From Acidobacteriota bacterium (GTDB taxonomy: Bacteria > Acidobacteriota > Thermoanaerobaculia > Multivoradales > J023), in the NCBI GenBank assembly GCA_029263395.1, contig JAJCXO010000215.1, forward strand, positions 61,622 to 125,621: DNA of 64,000 nt. Direction: 5' to 3'. Below the pieces are notes generated by a model, which made no database searches, was not told where the DNA came from, and was given only the letters and a program-made list of their open reading frames with translations. The position numbers and the translations under genes are program-made. Each line of letters opens with the position of its first letter. Position 1 is the first letter of the stretch. Positions 8,407 to 17,198 of this stretch are shown here, piece after piece.

Positions 8407-10105
8407 GAAGTATTCACCTCCGGTTTCTGGATGTTCTGAACTTGCCCACCGAAGACCTCTAGGACAGCCTGAACGGTCGCATTTGAATGAGCATTTTGGT
8501 CTGATTCTTGCGGAGTAGTAGGTGTTGCGTTCGGAGCGGATGTAATAGCTGCTGCCGCTTGTAGACTCCAGTCACTATCTGAGCCTAGACATTCACGAAC
8601 TAGTTCTCCGATAAGGGCGCGGTTGTTTTTTCTCTCAAGGGCATTGGCTATGAGCGAGTCGCCGGCTGGAGGGTGAATGAAGAGGTTCCCGGCTTCAATA
8701 CGGATGTTCGCCTGTTCGAGCAGAGCGGCGAGAGGCTGGCGCCTTACCTCGAGCTGACTTAGGAGTTTTGCTAGTTTCTGATTAGGGTTAGAGCCCGTTG
8801 ATAATGTATTGGTGTGATCCGTCGCCAGCTCTTGCTTTGGACGGGTTTGTGTTGAGTTAGTCGTTTTAGCGGTTAATGCTTCATTGAAGTTTTTTTTTTA
8901 GTGGAATCGTGAGACTGCTGCTGTTCTTTTGTAGCTGTATCGGTTGGGATTGCGCGCTCGTGTGTAGGCAGAGGCCCTGAGAGCAGAGTTTCGACTCTTT
9001 TGAGTTTCGGTAATTCGGCAGCACGTAGCCAGGCTAGCCTCAGAGCTAACATCCCAAATTCACTACGACGAATGTTTGATTCACTGTTCAATAAATGTTG
9101 TGAAACTCGAAGGAGGTTTTCGTACCCGTGCGTCTTAACATCTTCCGCTAACATGAGAGCTTGTTCGAGGGGTAGATCTATATTGTTGGGGTCTCCGTCA
9201 AGAGCCAATAAGATGGCATCTCTCATGTAGAGTAGGAATTGGGCGTATACGTTGTGAGGATCGGATCCATTGGCCTCTATTTCTTTGACTAGATTGGAAA
9301 TCCAGCTTGGTTGACTATTAAGGATAGCCTGCAGCAGCCTGTGATACATGTCTGTATCTAAACCGCCTAGGAGTTTGGCAGCGTCTTGGTCGCTGATAGT
9401 ACCGTTGCTGAATGTAGCGAGCTGGTCTAGAAGAGCTACAGAGTCGCGGACACTACCTTCTCCGGCTCGTGAGATGAGTCTAAGTGCCGCTGCACTGACG
9501 TTTATACTTTCTGCTTCGCTTATCTTTTGTAAATGGGCTGACAACTCAGCTGATGGCACTCGCCGGAATTGGTACTCTTGACAGCGTGAGTGGATGGTCG
9601 CGGGCACCGCATCACTCTCAGTGGTCGCGAAGATGAAAACTAGATGTTTGGGCGGCTCCTCGACGATTTTAAGAAGGGCATCGAATGCCTGACGGGAGAG
9701 CCGATGGACTTCGTCTAGAACAACAACTTTGTAGCGATTTCTTGCTGGGCCATACTTGAGACTCTCGGTTAGCTCTCGAACTTGTTCGACCTTGGAGTAG
9801 GTCGCAGCATCAATCTCAAGGACATCGAGGTCTCTGCCTGCCGCTATTTCTTGGCACGGAGGGCATTGGTTACACGGTTCTGCCGCTGGGAGGTTAGGTG
9901 CGGATCCCTGCTCGCAATTGAGAGCTTTGGCTAGAACTCGAGCTGCTGTCGTCTTTCCCACTCCGCGAATCCCAGAGAAGAGGTAGGCTTGCGCGACCCT
10001 ATTCTCCTTCAGACCATTACGCAGCGCTGTAATGATTGGTTCTTGGCCGACGATGCCGGCGAAGTTGTTTGGACGCCACTTTCTGGCGAGCACCTGGTAG
10101 GTCAT
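8403..10105 (-). CDS. dnaX: DNA polymerase III subunits tau/gamma, with frameshift at an A10 run
   Basis: Clamp-loader ATPase. Start ATG 10105 (MTYQVLARKWRP); the frame is open further upstream, but that stretch is the SRP RNA. Walker A GIRGVGKTTAAR, zinc ligands around CNQCPPC, Walker B VVVLDEVHRLS and sensor HSRC are present. The zero frame ends at TAA 8873 (410 residues, gamma-like), just after ten A's. A -1 shift, or one extra A, on that run continues in a coding-like frame (NFNEALTAK ... LAKLLSQLEVRRQPLAALLEQ ... VLEVFGG) to TGA 8405-8403, overlapping ybaB. Tau would have about 567 residues. A sequencing indel in the run is the alternative. Confidence 0.9.
8890..8899 (-). promoter_or_regulatory. 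dnaX A10 slippery sequence
   Basis: Ten consecutive A's on the coding strand, ACT-A10-CTTCAATGAAG. A small hairpin-capable CTTC/GAAG follows immediately, and the zero-frame TAA is 16 bases downstream. Homopolymeric A runs produce tau and gamma in other bacteria by ribosomal frameshift or transcriptional slippage. Confidence 0.75.
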
Positions 10106-10195
10106 AGGGAGTAGAGCTAGGTGGTGTCGCGGAGCGGCTCGATTGAGAGGTTCTGATGTCGTCTGGAGCAGGACATCCACAACGGAGGAGTGGAA

Positions 10196-10324
10196 TGTCG
10201 GTCTACGAAGGGTTCCGGTGAATCTGCGGCACCCGGAGCGAATCCTTATCGCTGCTCCCTTCCAGGCCTGACGAGGTTCGGAGACCCTCCAGTGCACAGG
10301 ACCCGAACCCTTCGTAGGCCGACA
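10196..10324 (-). ncRNA. ffs: Signal recognition particle RNA (4.5S/SRP RNA)
   Basis: RNA scaffold of the SRP. The minus strand contains the domain IV core (GTCAGGCCTGGAAGGGAGCA followed by GCGATAAGG), where Ffh binds. The ends form a long terminal stem, TGTCGGCCTACGAAGGGTTC pairing with GAACCCTTCGTAGACCGACA, which sets the limits at about 129 nt. Its place between tadA and dnaX matches the order known in other bacteria. Confidence 0.93.
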
Positions 10325-10479
10325 CTCGAGGCATTATGCTACGACTAGAGAGGCAGCTTGTAAAGCTCAACTCGGCTGTCCTGGAGCGTGCCTGTTATAC
10401 GGAGCAGTGTTTGGTTTACCCTCGCTCTTGCATGGACTAAGATCAGCGCCCCGAGAGGCAACGCTGTTGGGCTGTTTCT

Positions 10480-10932
10480 ATGGACAACGACGAACGATGG
10501 ATGAGGGCAGCCCTGCAGGAAGCCAGAGGTGCAGCTAGTCTCGGTGAAGTTCCAGTAGGTGCGGTCATTGTGCGAGGTGATGACGAACTCGCTCGAGCTT
10601 TCAACAGACGAGAGAAAGACAGGAATCCGCTTGCCCATGCTGAAATTCTAGCGATGCAGCAGGCTGCTATCGCAATTGGAGGCTGGCGTTTGATAGATTG
10701 CACGCTCTACGTCACGCTTGAGCCATGCGCAATGTGTGCAGGAGCCTTGGTGAATAGCAGGATTTCAAGGTTGGTTTTTGGGGCGACGGATCCCAAGGCT
10801 GGATTCTGCGGTTCCTTAGATAATCTCGTCCAAGATAGAAGGTTGAATCATCGCTTAGACGTCCGAAGTGGGGTTCTCGAAGAAGATTGTGGTCAGGTAC
10901 TGAAGACATTCTTCGCTAGACTCCGGAGTTAA
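10480..10932 (+). CDS. tadA: tRNA-specific adenosine deaminase TadA
   Basis: Zinc deaminase converting wobble A34 to inosine in tRNA-Arg(ACG). Both zinc motifs are seen: HAE (NPLAHAEILAMQQA, catalytic Glu) and PCAMC (LEPCAMCAGALVNSRI). FGATDPKAGFCGS and DVRSGVLEEDC are typical of TadA. 150 residues. Start ATG 10480; the ribosome site is weak. Divergent from the SRP RNA. Confidence 0.94.
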   Translation: MDNDERWMRAALQEARGAASLGEVPVGAVIVRGDDELARAFNRREKDRNPLAHAEILAMQQAAIAIGGWRLIDCTLYVTLEPCAMCAGALVNSRISRLVFGATDPKAGFCGSLDNLVQDRRLNHRLDVRSGVLEEDCGQVLKTFFARLRS

Positions 10933-10994
10933 GTGGAGAGCTATCGCAGTACTTTGGCGACGGGGTTCTTGGGTAGAGAGACGTGGAAAATTTT

Positions 10995-11084
<90 letters not shown>

Positions 11085-11127
11085 ATTTGGGTCGGTTTGA
11101 GAACAGGGTCGGATTGAGAACAAAGTA

Positions 11128-11157
11128 GGCTAAGCAACACAGGGCTAAGCAACACAG
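11128..11157 (+). repeat. 15-bp tandem duplication between the two tRNA-Ser genes
   Basis: GGCTAAGCAACACAG occurs twice back to back. No function is apparent. Confidence 0.6.
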
Positions 11158-11162
11158 TATTT

Positions 11163-11252
11163 GGAGAGGTGCCGGAGTGGTCGAACGGGGCGGTCTCGAA
11201 AACCGTTGACCGTGCAAGCGGTCCGTGGGTTCGAATCCCACCCTCTCCGCCA
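11163..11252 (+). tRNA. tRNA-Ser (anticodon CGA)
   Basis: 90-nt class II tRNA. The acceptor is identical to the upstream serine tRNA, the anticodon loop CTCGAAA gives CGA, and it has a long variable arm, TTCGAAT T-loop and encoded CCA. Tandem with tRNA-Ser(GGA). Confidence 0.96.
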
Positions 11253-11272
11253 TTTACTTGAGGAAAGTTGCC

Positions 11273-11300
11273 TTGACGAAGCAGGTTTGACTGCTATAGG
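11273..11300 (+). promoter_or_regulatory. Candidate promoter of the rpmH-rnpA-yidD-yidC operon
   Basis: TTGACG (11273-11278) and TATAGG (11295-11300) are 16 bp apart, just after the second tRNA-Ser. Transcription would start near 11307, leaving a leader of about 135 nt before rpmH. Confidence 0.5.
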
Positions 11301-11440
11301 TTCCAAGGCCCTCCATTATGGGGCGGTTGGCTGGGCGACCCTGGGTTTACAGCTCACGCCTTTGGAGTCTCCACCTCCACCAGGCTCCGGGGCAGGATGC
11401 AGTCCGGTCCCAATCTTAGATTTCAGGAAGGTTCAATACC
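11301..11440 (+). other. GC-rich, possibly structured rpmH leader
   Basis: No gene is visible. CCAAGGC (about 11304) can pair with GCCTTTGG (about 11360), enclosing a CCTCCATTATGGGG hairpin. A second element, GGAG/CTCC, brackets CCACCTCCACC. I recognise no known riboswitch or sRNA family. A weak ribosome site (AGGAAGG) precedes the rpmH GTG. Confidence 0.3.
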
Positions 11441-11575
11441 GTGAAACGTACTTTTCAACCGAATAATCGCCGTCGGAAGAAGACTCATGGCTTCAGGATT
11501 CGAATGCGCACCCGCCAAGGCCGTGCAATCCTGGCACGTCGCCGTAGGAAAGGCCGCAAAGAGTTGAGCGCTTAG
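11441..11575 (+). CDS. rpmH: 50S ribosomal protein L34
   Basis: 44 residues, highly basic, with the universal L34 pattern [33 protein letters not shown] and [11 protein letters not shown] start with an AGGAAGG ribosome site. It heads the conserved rpmH-rnpA-yidD-yidC operon, with rnpA 15 bases downstream. Confidence 0.97.
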   Translation: MKRTFQPNNRRRKKTHGFRIRMRTRQGRAILARRRRKGRKELSA

Positions 11576-11590
11576 TTCTGCTGGAAGCAG

Positions 11591-11953
11591 ATGTGTGAAG
11601 GATTACGTCGAGAGCAAAGACTGAGGCGGAGTTCCGACTTCGTTAGGTGTTACCGACGAGGAACAAGGAAACATGGCTACTTTGCATCGGTACACTTTCA
11701 CGCGAATGGATCGCAGGACTCTAGGTTGGGAATTACAGCTAGCCGAAAAGTTGGTAAAGCTGTAATCCGGCATAAATTGAAGCGGCGAGCCCGCGAGATA
11801 TTCAGACGATTCAGGATGCGCGATAGGCTTTCTGGGCTAGATGTTGTCGTCCACCTAAAGCCGACCGCTGCGACATGTGAGTTCGGAACATTTCGAGGCG
11901 AGTTAGAGCGATTATTCCGGCTTGCAGGGGATGCTGCGAGGAAGCCTCAGTGA
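11591..11953 (+). CDS. rnpA: Ribonuclease P protein component
   Basis: Protein subunit of RNase P, which matures tRNA 5' ends. 120 residues with LRREQRLRRSSDFVRCYRRG, LGITASRKVGKAVIRHKLKR and the basic RNR-like helix RRAREIFRRFR. The stop overlaps the yidD GTG start (GTGA). No RNase P RNA gene is visible in the window. Confidence 0.94.
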   Translation: MCEGLRREQRLRRSSDFVRCYRRGTRKHGYFASVHFHANGSQDSRLGITASRKVGKAVIRHKLKRRAREIFRRFRMRDRLSGLDVVVHLKPTAATCEFGTFRGELERLFRLAGDAARKPQ

Positions 11954-12156
11954 GGCAGATGATCGCGGGTAGCCTCCGGTCTTATAAGAGATACGTATCC
12001 CCCATCCTTCCTAGATCTTGCCGGTTTACGCCGACCTGCTCAGAATTTTGTTCACTCGCTGTTATTAAGTACGGCGTGGTAGGGGGCTTGGTTCGCGGTC
12101 TGTTTCGCCTGGTACGTTGTCAGCCCCTGCATCCTGGCGGCGTTGATCTTCCCTAG
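11950..12156 (+). CDS. yidD: Membrane protein insertion efficiency factor YidD
   Basis: Short amphipathic membrane-associated factor that assists YidC. 68 residues with the family signature YKRYVSPILPRSCRFTPTCS, followed by a short YGVVGGLVRGLFRLVRC and QPLHPGGVDLP. GTG start coupled to the rnpA stop. Confidence 0.93.
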   Translation: MRQMIAGSLRSYKRYVSPILPRSCRFTPTCSEFCSLAVIKYGVVGGLVRGLFRLVRCQPLHPGGVDLP

Positions 12157-12213
12157 AAGTCGAAGATCTATGTTGAGAGCCCTATTCCCGATCTAGAAAG
12201 GAAGCAGAGTTCA

Positions 12214-13977
12214 GTGGAAAATCGTCGCCTATTCACGGCTGTGTTTATATCGGCTTTGATCTTGATTGTCTGGAACTATGTCTTTCCGCCTGTTCCACAA
12301 ATTCCAGCGCCGACAGAGCTGACTTCGCCGGACCGCAATCCAGAAGGTCTCGGGGAGCGAGATCCAGGCACTCCTGGCTCAGAAGATTCGGAGAGGGTCA
12401 CAGCACTCGGCGTTGATGGTGAGATAGGCGATCCTAAGAACGGAGACTTTGGGCCGGCTGCAACGGCAATTCTTGATTTTGCCGAAGATACCCTAGTTGC
12501 AGAACGGGAAGAGGTTGTTGTTCTAGAAAATTTGTCTGTGCGGTTGGAATTCAGTAATAGAGGGGCACAGTTGGTGTCGTTTCTACTGAAGGAAGATCCA
12601 GCGGCAGGAAAGGACAGACTTGAACTGGTTCGTGAGAGAGGCTCAGACCCCTATCCTTTTGGTTTGGTAGTTGGCGGAGATAAGTCTCATCGACTCAATA
12701 ACGCGCTTTTTGAGACGTCTCGAGTAGCTGGGAGTGGTGAGGGAAGCGAAATTCTTCGATTTCGGCACAGTAGCGAACGGGGTGCCGCTGAAAAGGTCTT
12801 TCGTCTTTCGGATGATGGTCTACTGAGTGTCGATATGACAGTGCTTGGCAGCCGAGACTGGAGTGTTGTCTTTGGACCAGGTTTGCGGAATCTCAGTGAA
12901 AGCGAGCTCGAGAGTAGGTTCATTGAACGGAACGTTGGCTATTCACGAGGCGGCGAACTGGAAACGATATCGGCTCGCAAGCAAGAGGAAGACGAGTTTG
13001 TATCCGCGGTCGGACTGCGATGGGTGACGCTCGAGGATAACTTCTTTTTGACCGCTATTTTGCCAGAAGAGGGGGTTCGTGAGGTCACTGTTCGCCCCGT
13101 GCTTCAGCGTACTGAGGTATTGGAAGACGAGCCGCGTTTCCTCCCGATAGGAACTCCGGTGGACGATGAAGGTACGACACCCGAGCAGATGCTTCTTCTT
13201 GAAGCAAGCGGTCACCATATGGAGATAACGACTCTATTCGGCGCAAAGCGCTACAGTAGATTGTCGAAGCTTCCGTATGGGCTAGAGGATACTGTTCGTT
13301 GGGGACGCTTGGGTTTTCTCTCGAAGCCTCTCTACTTTGCTTTGGAGTGGATCCACACTGCAATAGTGCCCAATTATGGATGGGCGATCATCTTAGTGAC
13401 CTGTTTGATCAAGATTCTTTTCTTTCCATTGACTTACAAGAGTCAAGAGTCGATGGGAAAGATGCAGGAACTCAATCCGAAGGTTCAGGCGATAAGGAAC
13501 AAATACCGGAGCAAGTTGAAAGATCGTCAAGGGCGTCCAAATGCTGACGCTACGAGACAGATGAATGAAGAGGTTATGCAGGTATACAAGACGGCAGGCG
13601 TGAATCCCGCGTCCGGTTGTCTTCCTATCTTGCTGCAAGCCCCAGTCTTTTTTGCGTTTTTTCGGCTTCTTTCTACAGCGGTTGAACTCCGTAACGCGCC
13701 GTGGCTTGGTTGGATAACGGACCTCTCCGTTGCCGATCCTAACTATGTCCTGCCACTTGTTATGGGTGGAACGAGTGTAGCTCTTCAGCGAATGATGCCT
13801 GCGGCGCCTGATCCAATGCAACGAAGGATGATGCAGTTCTTGCCTATAATGTTCACGGTGTTCGCTTTTCAGTTTCCTAGTGGACTACTGTTGTACTGGA
13901 TTACCAACAATGTTCTTTCTATGGCGCAGCAAAGCATCACCATGAAAATCAAGCAGAATCGCACACCCAGTAGTTGA
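12214..13977 (+). CDS. yidC: Membrane protein insertase YidC
   Basis: Inner-membrane insertase for Sec-dependent and Sec-independent proteins. 587 residues: N-terminal TM (RRLFTAVFISALILIVWNYVF), a large periplasmic domain about 60-370 typical of Gram-negative YidC, then the conserved five-TM core (LPYGLEDTVRWGRLGFLSKP, NYGWAIILVTCLIKILFFPL, KTAGVNPASGCLPILLQAP, FPSGLLLYWITNN). GTG start after AAAGGAAG. The large periplasmic domain supports a diderm envelope. Confidence 0.96.
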   Translation: MENRRLFTAVFISALILIVWNYVFPPVPQIPAPTELTSPDRNPEGLGERDPGTPGSEDSERVTALGVDGEIGDPKNGDFGPAATAILDFAEDTLVAEREEVVVLENLSVRLEFSNRGAQLVSFLLKEDPAAGKDRLELVRERGSDPYPFGLVVGGDKSHRLNNALFETSRVAGSGEGSEILRFRHSSERGAAEKVFRLSDDGLLSVDMTVLGSRDWSVVFGPGLRNLSESELESRFIERNVGYSRGGELETISARKQEEDEFVSAVGLRWVTLEDNFFLTAILPEEGVREVTVRPVLQRTEVLEDEPRFLPIGTPVDDEGTTPEQMLLLEASGHHMEITTLFGAKRYSRLSKLPYGLEDTVRWGRLGFLSKPLYFALEWIHTAIVPNYGWAIILVTCLIKILFFPLTYKSQESMGKMQELNPKVQAIRNKYRSKLKDRQGRPNADATRQMNEEVMQVYKTAGVNPASGCLPILLQAPVFFAFFRLLSTAVELRNAPWLGWITDLSVADPNYVLPLVMGGTSVALQRMMPAAPDPMQRRMMQFLPIMFTVFAFQFPSGLLLYWITNNVLSMAQQSITMKIKQNRTPSS

Positions 13978-14050
13978 TGACTTCTTCCTGCGTCTCTTAC
14001 TGGAGAATCAGGCGCAGTGGGTATTTGTAGGTCTTAGAGGAATCTGGATA

Positions 14051-14830
14051 ATGGCACGACAATACTTCTCGGGAAATTCCATAGAACAGGCCATCTTGGC
14101 TGCATCTCGGCACCATCAGTTAGACCCGACTCGTGTCGCCTACAAGCTGAGAGATAAGAAGCATGGGTTTCTTAATACTCGTAGGCGGGTTGTAATTGAT
14201 GTCGATCCAAGCTCACCAGAAAAGAGCGATCAGCCGGAATCTCGTTCTGTAGCGCCCGGCGTCCAGATAGCGCCCGGCGTCCAGATAGAGCCCGGCGGTT
14301 TCAAACAGTCGTTTGCTGAGAACGATAGGGAAGCAGCTAATTGGGTAGGCAAAGAAGCAGCTTGGCACGGCTCGACGTTGTCCAATCCTGAGCGAGCAGG
14401 CATAGAGTACGTTTTGACACAGGTCGGTCTATTGGTAGGCAGTCAGTTTGATGTTGATGCACAGCAGGTAGAAGAGTCCTTTGAGATTGACTTGAGTGGA
14501 GAAGGCACTGAGAAGCTATTGGAGGATGGTGGCCGGGTTCTCAACGCGATAGAGCACCTTGTTCCGCGACTGCTGCGGAACGTTGTAGATCAGGGTCTCT
14601 TATGTAAGTTGGATAGCGGCGGATTTAGGCGCACTCGCGAGATTGAACTCACACAGATGGCGGAAAAAGCAGCGGAAAAGGCTGTGATGTCTTCTTTCGA
14701 AGAAGTTCTTGATCCGATGAGTCCAGCCGAAAGGCGCTTGGTGCATCTGGCACTGGCTGAAGACAAAACGGTCCGGACGGAAAGCGAAGGACATGGTTTT
14801 CTCAAGCGGGTCCGGATTATCCCTGACTAA
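14051..14830 (+). CDS. khpB: KhpB/Jag-like RNA-binding protein
   Basis: Jag (SpoIIIJ-associated) family RNA-binding protein, conserved after yidC. Jag-N domain at residues 1-50 (MARQYFSGNSIEQAILAASR, KHGFLN), a variable linker, a degenerate KH domain (about 110-190) and a C-terminal R3H motif (SPAERRLVHLALAEDKTVRT ... GHGFLKRVRIIP). The linker has an in-frame tandem repeat of APGVQI/EPGG encoded by an 18-bp DNA repeat (about 14251-14295). 259 residues. Confidence 0.88.
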   Translation: MARQYFSGNSIEQAILAASRHHQLDPTRVAYKLRDKKHGFLNTRRRVVIDVDPSSPEKSDQPESRSVAPGVQIAPGVQIEPGGFKQSFAENDREAANWVGKEAAWHGSTLSNPERAGIEYVLTQVGLLVGSQFDVDAQQVEESFEIDLSGEGTEKLLEDGGRVLNAIEHLVPRLLRNVVDQGLLCKLDSGGFRRTREIELTQMAEKAAEKAVMSSFEEVLDPMSPAERRLVHLALAEDKTVRTESEGHGFLKRVRIIPD

Positions 14831-14888
14831 AAGCGCTGCTTGGCTGCTTGCTGGAAACGCTGTTTGCTGGAGACAGGCCCCCTGGGCC

Positions 14889-14904
14889 TGTTTCACGTGA
14901 AACA
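14889..14904. promoter_or_regulatory. parS: parS centromere-like site
   Basis: A perfect 16-bp palindrome TGTTTCACGTGAAACA, identical to the widespread chromosomal parS consensus bound by ParB. It lies directly before rsmG-parA-parB; its last base is the A of the rsmG ATG. ParB loading here could also affect expression of the operon. Confidence 0.95.
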
Positions 14905-15533
14905 TGGGGTCCGTTCTTCCTCCGCTAGATGAGGGTGTCTTTCGGCAGCGGATACACCGATGTTCGAACGTGGCGCTGTCCGACAGTAGTATCGGCTCTC
15001 TTTTCTTGCACTACAGAGAGCTACAGCGATGGAATCCAAGGCTGTCGCTTGTTGGGCCTGGAACAGCCAATGCAGTTGTTGAGAGGCATTACGGCGAATC
15101 TCTAGAAGCCCTTCCCTTGATTCCACCGGACGCAAAATCGCTCTTGGATATAGGGAGCGGGGCTGGCTTTCCAGGTTTGGTTCTAGCGATAGCTCGGCCT
15201 GATCTGCAGGTGACGCTAGTTGAACCTAAAGAACGAAAATGGGCGTTTCTCAAAAAAGCTGCACGAGAAGCTGGATTGTCCTGTAACTGCCTGAATGCTA
15301 GAGTTGAGTGTCCGTTGCCATCATGCATACCACGTGATGTAGACCTGATCACGTTTAGAGCTCTGGCACTCTCTCCTGCTTGTCTTTACGAGTTGGCTAG
15401 ATTGTCACCGAGGGCACACTTCTTGGTTTGGTGTGGAAAAGAACAACCGACTATTCGTGGCTGTAGTGTGCTGAATGAGCGTTATCTACAGGGTAGCGAA
15501 AATCGTAGAATCCTCGAGATTGGTATTCGCTAA
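14904..15533 (+). CDS. rsmG: 16S rRNA (guanine527-N7)-methyltransferase RsmG
   Basis: SAM-dependent methyltransferase (GidB) for G527 of 16S rRNA. 209 residues: LHYRELQRWNPRLSLVGPG, motif I LLDIGSGAGFPGLVLAI, VTLVEPKERKWAFLKKAARE and ITFRALALSP. The start ATG 14904 overlaps parS. The order rsmG-parA-parB is common near origins. Confidence 0.93.
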   Translation: MGSVLPPLDEGVFRQRIHRCSNVALSDSSIGSLFLHYRELQRWNPRLSLVGPGTANAVVERHYGESLEALPLIPPDAKSLLDIGSGAGFPGLVLAIARPDLQVTLVEPKERKWAFLKKAAREAGLSCNCLNARVECPLPSCIPRDVDLITFRALALSPACLYELARLSPRAHFLVWCGKEQPTIRGCSVLNERYLQGSENRRILEIGIR

Positions 15534-15567
15534 ACAACCCCCTGAAGGGATAATCAAGAACAACGTC

Positions 15568-16326
15568 ATGGCAATCTTTGTAGCAGTGGCCAATCAAAAG
15601 GGTGGAGTCGGAAAGACAACAACCTCGGTGAATCTAGCATCTGCACTCGGGGCGCTGGAAAAGCGCATTCTGTTGGTAGATTGCGACCCCCAGGGAAACG
15701 CAACGAGGGGAGTTGGAGTCGATGCTGGAAATGTGCATCTCTACCATGTCCTCTGTGGACCGCACCGAGCAGCAGACGCTATTCAAAAGACAGACTATGC
15801 GGGGCTAAGTATTCTTCCCTCAGATCGTCAGTTGGTTGGGGCGGAAGTAGAACTAGCTGGGCATGAAAAATGGGAATATAGGCTTAGAAGATCTTTGGAG
15901 GAAATAGGAAAAGACTTCGACGTAGTCTTCCTAGATTGCCCTCCTTCTTTAGGCCACCTCACAGTCAACGCCCTTACTGCCGCAGATAGAATTCTTGTGC
16001 CTCTTCAGTGTGAGTACTATGCCCTAGAGGGAGTCAGCGAACTGGTTGCTACCGTAAGAAGGGTTCAGGCGCATCACAATCCAGAGTTGAAGATTGGCGG
16101 AATAGTGCTCACTATGTTCGATGAGAGAACCAACTTGTCTCAAGATGTCGCTAAGGAAGTCCGTCGCCACTTCAAGAATGAAGTTTACGATGTTGTAATT
16201 CCTCGCAATATTCGACTCGCAGAGGCACCGAGCCATGGATTGCCAATCTTGAACTATGACATCAAGAGTCGTGGCGCCGAAGCCTATCTTGCGCTAGCTC
16301 GAGAATTTCTCAAGAGGGTCTCATGA
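15568..16326 (+). CDS. parA: Chromosome partitioning ATPase ParA (Soj)
   Basis: Deviant Walker ATPase that forms gradients on the nucleoid to segregate ParB-parS complexes. ATG 15568 gives MAIFVAVANQKGGVGKTTTS with the signature-Lys P-loop, then RILLVDCDPQGNATRGVG, VVFLDCPPSLGHLTVNALTA and PRNIRLAEAPSHGLPI. 252 residues. The frame is open 31 codons upstream into rsmG; ATG 15568 fits the family. Its stop overlaps parB as ATGA. Confidence 0.96.
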   Translation: MAIFVAVANQKGGVGKTTTSVNLASALGALEKRILLVDCDPQGNATRGVGVDAGNVHLYHVLCGPHRAADAIQKTDYAGLSILPSDRQLVGAEVELAGHEKWEYRLRRSLEEIGKDFDVVFLDCPPSLGHLTVNALTAADRILVPLQCEYYALEGVSELVATVRRVQAHHNPELKIGGIVLTMFDERTNLSQDVAKEVRRHFKNEVYDVVIPRNIRLAEAPSHGLPILNYDIKSRGAEAYLALAREFLKRVS

Positions 16327-17198
16327 GCGCTAAGCGACGAGGTCTTGGCCGGGGGTTGGACGCTCTTCTTGGAGCAGAACCGAAGGACTCTGAAACGACT
16401 GAATCTCCTGAAAGAGGAGTCACGTCAGTTTCGGTCGATCGACTCGACCCTAATAGATTTCAGCCTCGTACTACCTTCGACGAGTCCGGGCTCGAAGATT
16501 TAGCAAACTCGATCCGGAATCAAGGAATAGTTCAGCCGATCGTAGTGACGCCATCGGGATCTCAACGTTTCACCATCATTGCGGGTGAGCGTCGCTGGCG
16601 AGCAGCGAAGCGTGTTGGGTTGGAGAGCGTGCCCGTCGTTGTTCGAGAGGTTGACGACGACCAAGAGTTGTTGGAACTCGCTTTAGTCGAGAATGTGCAG
16701 CGGGCAGACCTGAATGCCATCGAAGAGGCTGAAGCTTTCCGGATGCTGAGTGAACGGTTTGAACTGTCGCAAGAAGAAGTAGCCTCGAGAGTGGGGAAGG
16801 GCCGAACGACAATAACGAACGCTCTTCGGCTCTTACGATTGCCTGAAGAAATTCAAGATCTCGTACGTGATGGCAGTCTGACTGCTGGTCAAGCTCGCCC
16901 GATACTGTCGCTCCAAGATCGGGCCCTGCAGATCCAACTTGCTGAGCGTGCAATAAGCGAGGGTTTGACAGCAAGAGATCTCGAGAGTGCGGTCGCAAAA
17001 CCGAAACCCGGCGCAAAAAAGAAGAGTGCGCAGGAATTGGATGTTCATACACAAGCAGCGCTGGAACGGCTTACTCGAGATCTCCAAACCAAGGTGGAAA
17101 TTCAGCGGAGGAAAAGAGGTGGAATGTTGAGGATCCATTTTCACTCCGAAGAAGAACTAATTCGCCTTTATGACCGGCTAATGCAGGGGAAACAATGA
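16323..17198 (+). CDS. parB: Chromosome partitioning protein ParB
   Basis: CTP-dependent clamp that loads at parS. 291 residues: N-terminal RRGLGRGLDALLG (ParA-interacting), CTP-binding boxes around QPRTTFDE, NQGIVQPIVV and GERRWRAAKRVG, an HTH (LSQEEVASRVGKGRTTITNALRLLRLP) and a C-terminal dimer domain. It overlaps parA upstream and the bactofilin downstream by 4 bases each. Confidence 0.96.
   Translation: MSAKRRGLGRGLDALLGAEPKDSETTESPERGVTSVSVDRLDPNRFQPRTTFDESGLEDLANSIRNQGIVQPIVVTPSGSQRFTIIAGERRWRAAKRVGLESVPVVVREVDDDQELLELALVENVQRADLNAIEEAEAFRMLSERFELSQEEVASRVGKGRTTITNALRLLRLPEEIQDLVRDGSLTAGQARPILSLQDRALQIQLAERAISEGLTARDLESAVAKPKPGAKKKSAQELDVHTQAALERLTRDLQTKVEIQRRKRGGMLRIHFHSEEELIRLYDRLMQGKQ

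Noticed and set aside
10106..10297. N-terminal extension of DnaX
   Set aside because: The extra 64 codons run through the SRP RNA; the family start MTYQVLARKWRP is at 10105.
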